A DNA stretch of 64,000 nt, from the NCBI RefSeq assembly GCF_050750585.1, contig NZ_JBOJLM010000005.1, positions 1 through 64,000 of the forward strand, read 5' to 3'. The notes under the pieces are model-generated. The model was not told where the DNA came from. It worked only from the letters and a program-made list of their open reading frames with translations, and ran no database searches. Source of the stretch: Salinimicrobium sp050750585 (lineage in GTDB: Bacteria; Bacteroidota; Bacteroidia; Flavobacteriales; Flavobacteriaceae). Below, piece by piece: positions 33,472 through 42,473 of this stretch (positions within the stretch are counted from its first letter, which is position 1; the number at the start of each line of letters is the position of its first letter). The translations under genes and the position numbers were made by a program.

Positions 33472-36400
33472 ATGGGAAAAACTTTACATGTTCTAATTAC
33501 TGTATTCTTCACCTCTTTTGGCTGGTCTCAAAATTTAAAACTACCCACGGGTGACACGCTTAGGGTTTCGCAGATCGCCCAGAAGCAGAACCTTTCCCAA
33601 CTGAATGTTTTACAATTTGATTTTGATGAAAATGGCTACATGTGGGCCGGAACAGAAGACGGGCTCAACAGGTTCAACGGCTATAATATGTACACCTATT
33701 CCCAGGGGACCGACGAAGCTTCAGGTCTCACCGATGATCATATTCGGGGGTTGCTTTACAGGAATGATACGCTTTGGCTGGGCACCAATACGCATGCTGT
33801 ACAGGCATATATTCCGTCGCAGAACAGGTTTATCCATTTTAGGGAGCACGAAAAAATTGCTTCCGATGCTTCCCTGAGTTTTACACACGGCATATATGAA
33901 GTTAGCAGCAGGTACCTTCTGGCGGCCACTCTTAAAAATTGCACCCTTATAGACAGAAAATCTGGCGAGATCACTACCCTTCCCCTGCCCAAACCCGCTG
34001 CCAATGACTACGTGCTGGGCATGATCAACCATTCCGAAGAGAACATCTGGCTGGGCACCTACTTCAACGGTATTTTGAAACTAAATCTTCAAAAAATGAC
34101 CATTGAAGATATGCCGCAGTTCAATACGCTGGACAATAATCCGGTGCATGCTTTTCAGAAAAGTGCAGCTAATGAAGTTTTGATAGGTACTCAAAAAGGG
34201 CTTTTTAAATACTCTTTTTCTTCGGAAGAATTACAGCTCATTGGGCAGCCCGAACAGGAATCGGGCATACGTTGTTTCTTTGACTGGAATAAAGATTACT
34301 ACCTCCTTGGAGGCACCAAGGGCATCAAATTTCTCAACAAACAAACTTACAAGGTCAAACCTGTAGTGCTGGGCGGTTTTGAGAAGGAAGTATTTTCTCC
34401 TGTAGAGATCCTTCAGGTTAAACAGGATGCCGGCGGGGGCGTTTGGATGGGATCACAGGGAAAAGGCATGTTCTACTATCACCCGGACCGGCAAAAGTTT
34501 ACCCCACAGCGTATAGAACTTAAAAACGAACCCGAAAAAGACTTTATAAGCATTTTTAATTTTCTGAGAGAAGGTCAAACGCTGTGGATGGCCACCGCTA
34601 TTGGCTATGTGAAGCACGATTTGAGTTCGGATACCTATGACCTGTACCGCACCAACAAATTGGGTTACACGCTGGTCAAAGATTCGCAGGGACAAATTTG
34701 GGGTGGCGGATTTGACCTGGGCCTTGAGAAATACAACCGCCAAAAAGACCATTTTAGAGACCTCACCCCCCTTACAGGTATCCCTGACCGCGATGTGGCC
34801 GAGATTATTCCTTTATCACAAGACAGCATGTGGGTGAGCACCTGGGCTTCGGGAATATATTCGGTCAACCCGCAAACTTTGGAGGCACAGCCGGTAAAGG
34901 TCAACGGCAAGGATCTTCACAGATCGCGCGCCTCGTTCATTGGCAAAGACGGGACCATCTGGCTGGGTGCCGACGACGGACTTTATAGAATTTCCGGCAG
35001 TGAAACCCGGCAGTATACGCACAAATCGGGTTCCGAAGGTTCTCTTAGCAACGACCGGGTTTTTAGTATTACCCAGGATGAGAACAATAACCTTTGGATA
35101 GGAACGGCGCAGGGGCTTAACAAACTCGACCTGCAAACCGATGAAATCACCTCCTACCTCGAACAACCGGGGCTGCCAAATGATTTTATTTATGGAGTGC
35201 TTGCCGATAATAACAACGACATTTGGGTGAGCACCAACAGAGGCCTATCCAAACTGGATCCCACTACCGAAACCTTTACCAATTTCACTGAACAGGACGG
35301 GCTGCAGAATAACGAATTTAATGGCAAGGCGGCTTACAAAGACAGCCTGGGCTACCTGTACTTTGGAGGCATGAACGGGTACAATAAATTCCACGCCGAC
35401 AGTATTCCCGTGAATACCTACGCCGGAAAAACAATTATTGAGGAAGTAGAGCTCTTCGGAAACCCTATAGACCAAAATGTAATTTATACCGATACACTTT
35501 CTTTTGACCATGACGAGAACGTAATTACTTTTAAATTCACGGCACTTAATTTTTTGCTTCCGCAGAAGAACACCTACCAGTTTAAGATGCTGGGTTTTGA
35601 TAAAGACTGGCGCCCTGTAACAAAAGAACGCACCACAACTTATACTAACCTCAACCCGGGAACCTACACCTTCCTGGTAAAAGGCAGTAACAACGATCTC
35701 AAATGGGGCAATCCTGATGCCCTGGTGCTTACCATAAGAGCCCCATGGTATGCCACAGCCTGGTTTAAAGCCTTTGCCATCCTGTTACTGTTACTCCTTA
35801 TTACAGGTATTTATTTTTATAGATACAACCTGAAAAAGGCAGAAAATGTACGCCTTCACAAAATGGTGGAAGGCAGAACGGCCGAGCTTAGAAAAACCAA
35901 CAACGACCTTGGTGAGGCTATGCTTCTAGCCAATAAGCAAAAAGATAATATTGCCTTTCTCATGCAGGAACTAAATCACCGGGTGAAGAACAACTTGCAG
36001 CTTATTGCAAGCCTGCTCGATATTCAGAAAGAAAGCATTTTTGATGAATCTGCCAGGGATCATCTTCAGGCAGCTCAAAACAGGCTGTTTACCATTGCAG
36101 CAATCCACGACCTGTTGAGTGCAAAGAATCCGAGAGGTCATTTCAGGCTTAATGACTTTATTTCATCATTAACCAGTGAACTGGTGAACTTCATGGATGA
36201 GGGTGTGGATCTCGACTTTAAATTAGAGCCGTTTGAAGTCCACAAAAAATGTATCACTCCGCTGGGGATCATCATTAACGAACTGGTTACCAATTCTCTG
36301 AAACATGCCTTTCCAAACGAGCAGGAAAAGAAAGAGATCCACATCTCCCTCTCTGCGGAAGAGGAAACGATAAGAATGGATTATAAAGATAATGGAACAG

Positions 36401-36540
36401 GAATTCCAAAAGACATAAGAAACGACAGTAACTCCCTGGGATTTAACCTAGTTGAAAACCTGGCACAACAACTAAAGGGTAACCTGGAGATCATAGAAGC
36501 GCCGGAAGGCACTCATATAGTTATCCGCTTTAAATGTTAA
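33472..36540 (+). CDS. Propeller-type sensor histidine kinase (HisKA_2)
   Basis: A 1022-residue membrane sensor. A signal peptide (cleavage after FGWSQ) is followed by two seven-bladed ligand-binding propellers built from repeats such as FDENGYMWAGTEDGLNRFNG and DENNNLWIGTAQGLNKLD. Then come a Y_Y_Y domain (about 660-745, KDWRPVTKERTTTYTNLNPG), one membrane helix (about 767-785), a short coiled coil, HisKA_2 with the phospho-accepting H836 in ELNHRVKNNLQLIASLL, and HATPase (NELVTNSLKHAF, DNGTGIP). In Bacteroidota this architecture usually senses oligosaccharides as hybrid kinases; here there is no fused receiver or AraC domain, and the response regulator is the next gene. Confidence 0.93.
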   Translation: MGKTLHVLITVFFTSFGWSQNLKLPTGDTLRVSQIAQKQNLSQLNVLQFDFDENGYMWAGTEDGLNRFNGYNMYTYSQGTDEASGLTDDHIRGLLYRNDTLWLGTNTHAVQAYIPSQNRFIHFREHEKIASDASLSFTHGIYEVSSRYLLAATLKNCTLIDRKSGEITTLPLPKPAANDYVLGMINHSEENIWLGTYFNGILKLNLQKMTIEDMPQFNTLDNNPVHAFQKSAANEVLIGTQKGLFKYSFSSEELQLIGQPEQESGIRCFFDWNKDYYLLGGTKGIKFLNKQTYKVKPVVLGGFEKEVFSPVEILQVKQDAGGGVWMGSQGKGMFYYHPDRQKFTPQRIELKNEPEKDFISIFNFLREGQTLWMATAIGYVKHDLSSDTYDLYRTNKLGYTLVKDSQGQIWGGGFDLGLEKYNRQKDHFRDLTPLTGIPDRDVAEIIPLSQDSMWVSTWASGIYSVNPQTLEAQPVKVNGKDLHRSRASFIGKDGTIWLGADDGLYRISGSETRQYTHKSGSEGSLSNDRVFSITQDENNNLWIGTAQGLNKLDLQTDEITSYLEQPGLPNDFIYGVLADNNNDIWVSTNRGLSKLDPTTETFTNFTEQDGLQNNEFNGKAAYKDSLGYLYFGGMNGYNKFHADSIPVNTYAGKTIIEEVELFGNPIDQNVIYTDTLSFDHDENVITFKFTALNFLLPQKNTYQFKMLGFDKDWRPVTKERTTTYTNLNPGTYTFLVKGSNNDLKWGNPDALVLTIRAPWYATAWFKAFAILLLLLLITGIYFYRYNLKKAENVRLHKMVEGRTAELRKTNNDLGEAMLLANKQKDNIAFLMQELNHRVKNNLQLIASLLDIQKESIFDESARDHLQAAQNRLFTIAAIHDLLSAKNPRGHFRLNDFISSLTSELVNFMDEGVDLDFKLEPFEVHKKCITPLGIIINELVTNSLKHAFPNEQEKKEIHISLSAEEETIRMDYKDNGTGIPKDIRNDSNSLGFNLVENLAQQLKGNLEIIEAPEGTHIVIRFKC

Positions 36541-36573
36541 GACTTACAAGCTCACCAGATGTAAACTTTGAAT

Positions 36574-37164
36574 ATGAATAGAATTCTGATCATAGAAGAC
36601 GAAATTATTATTGCAGAAAGTCTCAGGATCTTTCTAAAGAAGAATTCCTACGAGATCACTATTTCTTCAAACGTTGAGAAGGCAATCTACAACCTGGAGA
36701 ACGGAAGCTTTGATGCGGTGATCTGCGATATAAATCTTCAGGAAAAAATGAATGGTATTGAGCTCATTCAGAAATTTCATCAACTCGATCAACACGGGCC
36801 AGTGATCTTTCTTACAGCCTACTCTAACCCACAGGTTATGGATAATGCCGAAGCGGTCACTCCCTATGCCTATATTTTAAAGCCTTTCAATAATCAGCAG
36901 TTACTTATCACCTTAAACCTCGCTCTCAAAAACCGCGAGAATTTTGTACCGCCCTCACCCGACACTTCGCTGACCGAAAAACTGAGCAAACGGGAGATAG
37001 AGATCCTGCAATCTCTGGCTACCGGAAAGACAAACAAGGTGATTGGAAAAGAGTTGTGCATATCTAAACTTACTGTAGACACCCACGTGAAGAACATTAA
37101 AGAAAAACTTCAGCTCAATAAAAAAGGGGAATTGATAAGATTTGTGCTATCTAATCGGCTGTAA
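36574..37164 (+). CDS. LuxR-type response regulator
   Basis: A 196-residue two-domain regulator starting at the ATG at 36574; a TTG two codons earlier is possible. The receiver domain (about 1-120) has IIEDE, the phospho-acceptor in VICDINL and lysine in YILKPF. The LuxR/NarL helix-turn-helix is KLSKREIEILQSLATGKTNK and ELCISKLTVDTHVKNIKEKL. It follows the sensor kinase by 33 bases and is its obvious partner. Its targets are unknown; an autoregulatory site was not found. Confidence 0.93.
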   Translation: MNRILIIEDEIIIAESLRIFLKKNSYEITISSNVEKAIYNLENGSFDAVICDINLQEKMNGIELIQKFHQLDQHGPVIFLTAYSNPQVMDNAEAVTPYAYILKPFNNQQLLITLNLALKNRENFVPPSPDTSLTEKLSKREIEILQSLATGKTNKVIGKELCISKLTVDTHVKNIKEKLQLNKKGELIRFVLSNRL

Positions 37165-37183
37165 CTAACCTTCACCAAAAAAA

Positions 37184-37222
37184 TATCCATTATCAGCTGA
37201 AGTTTTCAGCCAATAATGGATA
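37184..37222. terminator. Bidirectional hairpin between response regulator and ettA
   Basis: TATCCATTAT (37184-37193) pairs with ATAATGGATA (37213-37222). Inside, after a CA/CA internal loop, GCTGAA (37196-37201) pairs with TTCAGC (37205-37210). It lies between convergent genes. Confidence 0.75.
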
Positions 37223-37242
37223 GACTTAAAAGGAGCTAATAC

Positions 37243-38931
37243 TTAGCGTACCAGCTTCTTGTATTTAATTCTCTTTGGAGCCACATCGCCAAGACGTTTC
37301 TTCCTGTTCTCTTCATATTCAGAGAAACTGCCTTCAAAGAAATATACTTCTGAGTTTCCTTCAAATGCGAGGATATGGGTACAAACCCTATCCATAAACC
37401 ACCTGTCGTGAGAGATGATCACCGCACAGCCTGCAAAATTCTCAAGACCTTCTTCAAGAGCTCTCAAGGTGTTCACGTCAAGATCGTTGGTAGGCTCATC
37501 CAGAAGCAAAACGTTCCCTTCTTCCTTTAGGGTCATGGCCAGGTGAAGACGGTTTCTTTCCCCTCCCGATAATTTATTTACCGTTTTGTTCTGTTCGCTT
37601 CCGCTGAAGTTAAACCTGCTCAAATATGCTCTAGAATTCACCTGTCTTCCTCCCATTAGCACCAACTCCTGCTCATTGCTGAAGTTTTGCCAAATGGTTT
37701 TTTCAGGATCTATATTTGTGTGACTTTGATCTACATAGGCAATCTTTGCAGTATCACCTACTTCAAAAGTACCTTTATCGGGTTGTTCTTCTCCCATGAT
37801 CATCTTAAAAATCGTGGTTTTACCGGCACCGTTTGGCCCAATAATTCCCACAATCCCGGCCTGCGGCAACTTGAAGTTGAGATCGTCATATAACAATTTG
37901 TCATCAAAAGCCTTGCTCACACCTTTAGCCTCAATCACATTGGTTCCCAAACGAGGACCATTGGGAATATAGATCTCCAGTTGTTCATCCATTTGTTTTT
38001 GATCCTGGCTAAGCAACTTATCGTAATTGTTCAAACGGGCCTTTTGTTTGGCCTGTCTTCCTTTAGGTGCCATTCTTGACCATTCCAGCTCACGTTCAAG
38101 CGTTTTTTGGCGCTTGCTTGCCTGCTTTTGCTCCTGCGCAAGGCGTTTGGCTTTTTGATCGAGCCATGAGGAATAATTTCCTTTCCACGGAATTCCTTCT
38201 CCCCTGTCAAGTTCCAGGATCCAGCCAGCTACATTATCGAGGAAATAACGGTCGTGCGTTACGGCAATCACTGTTCCTTTATATTGCTGAAGGTGTTGTT
38301 CCAGCCATAAGACAGATTCTGCATCAAGGTGGTTGGTAGGCTCATCCAGAAGTAATACATCCGGCTCCTGAAGCAGTAGTCGGCACAGCGCTACCCTTCT
38401 TCGTTCCCCACCCGAAAGTACTCCGATTTTCTTATCGGGATCGGGGGTTCTTAGCGCATCCATGGCTATCTCCAGCTTGGTATCCAGTTCCCACGCATTG
38501 CTCGCATCAATTTGATCCTGTAGTGCAGCCTGCTTATCCATAAGCTTCTGCATCTTATCTGGATCTTCGTAGACTTCAGGCAGACCAAACATGTCGTTGA
38601 TCTTATTGTACTCCTCCAGAATAGCCACTGTCTCGGCTGCTCCTTCCTTTACAATTTCCAGTACAGTCTTATCGTCATCGAGTTTTGGCTCCTGTTCAAG
38701 ATATCCTACTGAATAGCCTGGTGCAAAGACCACATCTCCCTGGTAATTCTTTTCTTCCCCTGCAATAATTCTGAGCAAGGTCGATTTTCCGGAACCGTTA
38801 AGACCAAGAATCCCAATTTTTGCCCCGTAAAAAAAGCTGAGGTAAATATTCTTGAGTACCGGCGTGTTTGCTGACTGGTAGGTCTTTGTAACTCCCGACA
38901 TCGAGAAAATTACTTTCTTATCATCTGCCAT
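37243..38931 (-). CDS. ettA: Energy-dependent translational throttle protein EttA (ABC-F)
   Basis: A 562-residue soluble ABC-F ATPase that binds the ribosomal E site and tunes translation to the ATP/ADP ratio. Two ABC cassettes are complete: Walker A GLNGSGKST and GPNGAGKTT, signatures LSGGERRRVAL and LSGGERNRLHLA, Walker B LLLDEPTNHLD and LLLDEPTNDLD. The linker between them (RLAQEQKQASKRQKTLEREL) is the tRNA-contacting P-site interaction motif region. The size and opening (VIFSMSGVTKTY) fit EttA rather than Uup. The small CAL67264 membrane gene lies further downstream on the same strand at 40.4 kb. Confidence 0.95.
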   Translation of the reverse strand: MADDKKVIFSMSGVTKTYQSANTPVLKNIYLSFFYGAKIGILGLNGSGKSTLLRIIAGEEKNYQGDVVFAPGYSVGYLEQEPKLDDDKTVLEIVKEGAAETVAILEEYNKINDMFGLPEVYEDPDKMQKLMDKQAALQDQIDASNAWELDTKLEIAMDALRTPDPDKKIGVLSGGERRRVALCRLLLQEPDVLLLDEPTNHLDAESVLWLEQHLQQYKGTVIAVTHDRYFLDNVAGWILELDRGEGIPWKGNYSSWLDQKAKRLAQEQKQASKRQKTLERELEWSRMAPKGRQAKQKARLNNYDKLLSQDQKQMDEQLEIYIPNGPRLGTNVIEAKGVSKAFDDKLLYDDLNFKLPQAGIVGIIGPNGAGKTTIFKMIMGEEQPDKGTFEVGDTAKIAYVDQSHTNIDPEKTIWQNFSNEQELVLMGGRQVNSRAYLSRFNFSGSEQNKTVNKLSGGERNRLHLAMTLKEEGNVLLLDEPTNDLDVNTLRALEEGLENFAGCAVIISHDRWFMDRVCTHILAFEGNSEVYFFEGSFSEYEENRKKRLGDVAPKRIKYKKLVR

Positions 38932-39044
38932 AAAATGCTGTTTTCAGTTTGTTATTTTGAAGTTCTTAATAAGAACTCCCAGTTTATTCTAACAGACAAA
39001 TATCATAATTTTAGAATTGATTTTAAGGCTGCTTCGGAATAATT

Positions 39045-39515
39045 TCAGGAGGAATGAAGTCCCAGGTGCCTTAAGAGAATTAAAAGCTGGCCGCTGTGAT
39101 AAGCAGAATGTTCAATGACCAGCAGAATCTCCCTGAAAATCGTGTGGTCACCGCCGGAAGGTACTGTATCCATAAGATCTTTTTCTTCGGAAAGTATAAG
39201 CTCCCCTAGCTCATCCCTCTCCTTAAAATAAGCGTCTACCAGCTCCTTCCAGGTATTTTCATCATCGGGAGAAGATTTCTCTGGCCAGTAATCTTTAGGC
39301 CATTCGGGTGCCATATAATCAGTTTGTGTACAATAGTCGAGAATATCTTTCTGCGTAAAACGAATATGAGAGAAGATCTCAAAAAATGAATAGGGAAGAT
39401 CTGCAGGCCTTTTCCCCAGTTCCAAAAAAGGTATTTTTTCGATCATCTTATCTACCGGCATAAAGGCTTCGCCACCTCTTAAATGCTTTACCAAACTTTC
39501 TTTCATATTCTCCAT
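39045..39515 (-). CDS. DinB-superfamily protein
   Basis: A 156-residue four-helix-bundle protein of the DinB/YfiT type. The putative metal-binding histidines are in FSHIRFTQKDIL and IEHSAYHSGQLLILLRHLG (H-x3-H). Many members are metal-dependent thiol transferases or hydrolases, several linked to bacillithiol, which this organism is predicted to make. A direct role in DNA damage should not be assumed from the name. Confidence 0.8.
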   Translation of the reverse strand: MENMKESLVKHLRGGEAFMPVDKMIEKIPFLELGKRPADLPYSFFEIFSHIRFTQKDILDYCTQTDYMAPEWPKDYWPEKSSPDDENTWKELVDAYFKERDELGELILSEEKDLMDTVPSGGDHTIFREILLVIEHSAYHSGQLLILLRHLGLHSS

Positions 39516-39562
39516 AGACTTAACTGAATTTCAATCCCCTTAAAATTACTCATTTATGGGTA

Positions 39563-39593
39563 TTGCAGCCTCATTTTTAATAAGATATCTTTC
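39563..39593 (+). promoter_or_regulatory. Probable promoter of the barrel gene at 39617
   Basis: TTG (39563-39565) and TATCTTTC (39586-39593, one mismatch to TAnnTTTG) are separated by 20 bases, the normal Bacteroidota -33/-7 spacing. The ATG follows 23 bases later. Confidence 0.5.
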
Positions 39594-39616
39594 GGTTATA
39601 ACATAATCTTGCTGTC

Positions 39617-40285
39617 ATGAAAGTATTCACAACCACCCCGCTCTTCTTTTTAGTTTTGGCTATTTTGCTGTTAAACACCGGTTTTACACAGGCACAGGAG
39701 CAGCTTCCGGAACAAAGGGATTACAAGGTAAGACCCATACGCCTGGGTGTGAAAATAGGATTTCCGAACATGGTGGGCGGAAATGCAGAATACGTGACCC
39801 CGCTTCTCAATGACAGGCTATCGGTAAGTGTAGATTATTCCACTATTGAATCTGACTGGTTTTTATCTGAAGAAGAATCTGGTGACACCGAAACTACCGA
39901 TCTTAGTTACTCCTATATTGAAGGCGGAATAAATTATTATATTTTTAAAGCGGGCAAAGGCCTTTATGCCGGGGTGAGCTATGGCAGAATGAAGTTTGAA
40001 GGACAAACAGATGTAAATAATGATGGTATGGAAGGAACGGGAAATATAGACTACAACCACAGTTCTTTCAACATTAAACTGGGTGCCAAACTGGGCGGCC
40101 TGTTCTACTTTAGGCCTGAAATTGGCTATGCCTTCTCCTCTCTTCCCAAAACCATAGATTACCAGGTGAGATATCCCGATGGCACTACCGAAACGGATAT
40201 TTATGACTTTGAAGATCAATTAGCCTCTGCCGATATACTTTTCAAAGGATTAATAGCCAACATTGGTTTCGGCTTTTCCTTTTAA
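39617..40285 (+). CDS. Outer-membrane beta-barrel protein
   Basis: A 222-residue secreted protein with a signal peptide ending at TQAQE (about residue 27). Alternating beta-strands follow (LGVKIGFPNMVGGNAEYVTP, INYYIFKAGKGLYAGVSYG, FNIKLGAKLGGLFYFRPEIG), ending in IANIGFGFSF with a C-terminal Phe. This is an OmpW/PorT-like small barrel of unknown cargo. It is monocistronic. Confidence 0.8.
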   Translation: MKVFTTTPLFFLVLAILLLNTGFTQAQEQLPEQRDYKVRPIRLGVKIGFPNMVGGNAEYVTPLLNDRLSVSVDYSTIESDWFLSEEESGDTETTDLSYSYIEGGINYYIFKAGKGLYAGVSYGRMKFEGQTDVNNDGMEGTGNIDYNHSSFNIKLGAKLGGLFYFRPEIGYAFSSLPKTIDYQVRYPDGTTETDIYDFEDQLASADILFKGLIANIGFGFSF

Positions 40286-40436
40286 TTACGGCACAAAGCA
40301 CTGCAACGCCAAAATAATTGCTTCTGAAGTTCCAAAAGGATAGGATGAGTCTTCAGTATAAAAAGTTGTGGCCTGATCAATTATGTTTTTTGTTCCCGGA
40401 TTTCTTCAGAAAAAATGCCGGACATAAATGCTATTT

Positions 40437-40610
40437 TTAAACCCTTCCTTTTAAAGCATTAAAAGCCCAGGACATTACGAAGAAGCCAATCCCTACTGTA
40501 GAAAAACCTATAGCCTGATCTTGGTACTTAAGCACCCCCAGTAAAACCAAAGCAATACCTATAAGGAGCATACAAAATGATGCCCATCCAAAAATCGTGT
40601 TCTTATTCAT
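40437..40610 (-). CDS. CAL67264-family small membrane protein
   Basis: A 57-residue protein, ATG at 40610 (an in-frame ATG two codons earlier at 40616 is possible) and TAA at 40437. It has two hydrophobic helices (MNKNTIFGWASFCMLLIGIA region, and IGFSTVGIGFFVMSWAFNAL) and the ending NALKGRV. This is the pattern of the CAL67264 family, named after a Gramella forsetii locus and, as I recall, commonly near ettA. It lies downstream-facing between two plus-strand genes. The function is unknown. Confidence 0.8.
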   Translation of the reverse strand: MNKNTIFGWASFCMLLIGIALVLLGVLKYQDQAIGFSTVGIGFFVMSWAFNALKGRV

Positions 40611-40832
40611 TCCCATCTTGTGCAGCGAGTAATTAGTTTTATGGCAGTCTTTGCCAAAAGACCGTAAAAGTAGTATTGTGTTTCGACCTCTTCTATGACA
40701 AAGATCGCATTTTTATATGTTTTTATAAGGATTTTTAGTTGCAGGGTTTTTGTATTTTAGCGACCATTGATAAATCTACGCCGCTTTCAAGACGGGTAGA
40801 TGGTTAACCACAACGACTTTTAGATCTTATAA

Positions 40833-42461
40833 ATGGATATTGAATTCAACAAGAACGAAGACCACAACAAATTATTAGTATCAGAGCTTAAGCGACGCCT
40901 CAAAGAGGTAAAGCTGGGAGGCGGGGAAAAACGTATAGCAAAACATCACGCCAAGGGTAAAATGACTGCCCGTGAGCGAATAGACTATTTGCTTGACAAT
41001 ACCCAGGAAGCTGTTGAAATAGGTGCATTTGCAGGAGACGGGATGTACAGGGAACACGGTGGCTGCCCAAGTGGCGGCGTGGTGGTGAAGATTGGGAAGA
41101 TCTCGGGCAAACAATGTATCGTGGTGGCCAACGATGCCACGGTAAAAGCGGGAGCCTGGTTTCCCATTACCGCAAAAAAGAACCTGCGAGCCCAGGAAAT
41201 ATCTATGGAAAACCGACTGCCCATCATTTACCTTGTAGATTCGGCCGGGGTTTACCTCCCTATGCAGGATGAGATCTTTCCCGATAAAGAACACTTCGGA
41301 AGGGTCTTTAGAAACAATGCCATAATGAGCAGCATGGGCATCACGCAAATCTCTGCCGTGATGGGAAGTTGCGTTGCCGGAGGTGCTTACCTGCCAATTA
41401 TGAGTGATGAAGCCCTTATTGTTGACAAAACCGGAAGTATTTTCCTGGCCGGTAGTTACCTCGTTAAAGCCGCTATTGGCGAATCTATCGACAACGAAAC
41501 CCTGGGCGGTGCCACTACCCACAGTGAAATTAGCGGCGTTACAGATTACAAGTCTAAAGATGATAAAGATGCCCTCGATACTATTAAAGGGCTTATAGAT
41601 AAGATAGGGGATAATGACAAGGCCGGGTACAACCGCAAGGATCCGGTAAAGCCGGCAAAAGATCCGCAGGATATCTACGGAATCCTTCCCAAGCAGCGCA
41701 ACGAACAGTACGACATGCGGGAGATTATTGCCAGGCTGGTAGACAATTCCCAAATCCAGGAGTACAAGGAAGGCTACGGGCAAACCATCATTACCGCCTA
41801 CGCCCGAATTGATGGTTGGGCCGTTGGTATCGTGGCCAACCAGCGCAAGATTGTCAAAAGTGCCAAAAAAGAAATGCAGTTTGGCGGGGTGATCTACTCA
41901 GATTCGGCCGATAAAGCCACCCGATTCATAGCCAATTGTAATCAGAAGAAAATTCCTTTGGTCTTTCTTCAGGATGTGACCGGCTTTATGGTGGGCAGCA
42001 AGAGTGAACACGGCGGTATTATTAAAGACGGTGCAAAAATGGTAAATGCCGTGAGTAATTCGGTAGTCCCAAAGTTTACAGTGATCATTGGAAACTCCTA
42101 CGGGGCCGGTAACTACGCCATGTGTGGCAAGGCCTATGACCCACGCCTCATTTTCGCCTGGCCCAGCGCCGAACTCGCTGTTATGGGCGGCACCCAGGCT
42201 GCAAAAGTACTGGCACAGATAGAAACTGCGGCCCTCGAGAAAAAAGGGGAAAAAGTAGACGCCGAAAAAGAGAAAAAAGTGTTCGACGAGATCAAGACCA
42301 GGTACGACAGGCAGACTTCAGCATATTACGCTGCCGCCCATTTATGGACTGATGCTGTGATAGATCCTCTCGAAACCAGGAAATGGCTCTCTACAGGAAT
42401 TGAAGCAGCCAATAATGCTCCTATCGAAAAAGATTTTAACCTGGGTGTGATCCAGACTTAA
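40833..42461 (+). CDS. Acyl-CoA carboxylase carboxyltransferase (beta) subunit
   Basis: A 542-residue carboxyltransferase of the propionyl-/methylcrotonyl-CoA carboxylase type, moving CO2 from biotin to an acyl-CoA. The two crotonase-like halves are complete: AKGKMTARERIDYLLD and the oxyanion-site segment MGSCVAGGAYLPIMSDEALI in the N-half; LVFLQDVTGFMVGSKSEHGG and GNSYGAGNYAMCGKAYDPRL in the C-half. No biotin carboxylase or biotin-carrier gene adjoins, so the partner is elsewhere. It is close to the following M1 peptidase gene (12 bases). Confidence 0.93.
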   Translation: MDIEFNKNEDHNKLLVSELKRRLKEVKLGGGEKRIAKHHAKGKMTARERIDYLLDNTQEAVEIGAFAGDGMYREHGGCPSGGVVVKIGKISGKQCIVVANDATVKAGAWFPITAKKNLRAQEISMENRLPIIYLVDSAGVYLPMQDEIFPDKEHFGRVFRNNAIMSSMGITQISAVMGSCVAGGAYLPIMSDEALIVDKTGSIFLAGSYLVKAAIGESIDNETLGGATTHSEISGVTDYKSKDDKDALDTIKGLIDKIGDNDKAGYNRKDPVKPAKDPQDIYGILPKQRNEQYDMREIIARLVDNSQIQEYKEGYGQTIITAYARIDGWAVGIVANQRKIVKSAKKEMQFGGVIYSDSADKATRFIANCNQKKIPLVFLQDVTGFMVGSKSEHGGIIKDGAKMVNAVSNSVVPKFTVIIGNSYGAGNYAMCGKAYDPRLIFAWPSAELAVMGGTQAAKVLAQIETAALEKKGEKVDAEKEKKVFDEIKTRYDRQTSAYYAAAHLWTDAVIDPLETRKWLSTGIEAANNAPIEKDFNLGVIQT

Positions 42462-42473
42462 TACCTCTCAAAA

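Noticed and set aside
37243..38931. Antibiotic-resistance ABC-F protein
   Set aside because: Length, opening and linker fit the housekeeping EttA; nothing points to a resistance-type ABC-F.
40739..40760. Promoter upstream of the acyl-CoA carboxylase gene (TTG ... TATTTTAG)
   Set aside because: TATTTTAG is close to the -7 consensus, but the only TTG lies 11 bases away, too near for the normal -33 spacing.
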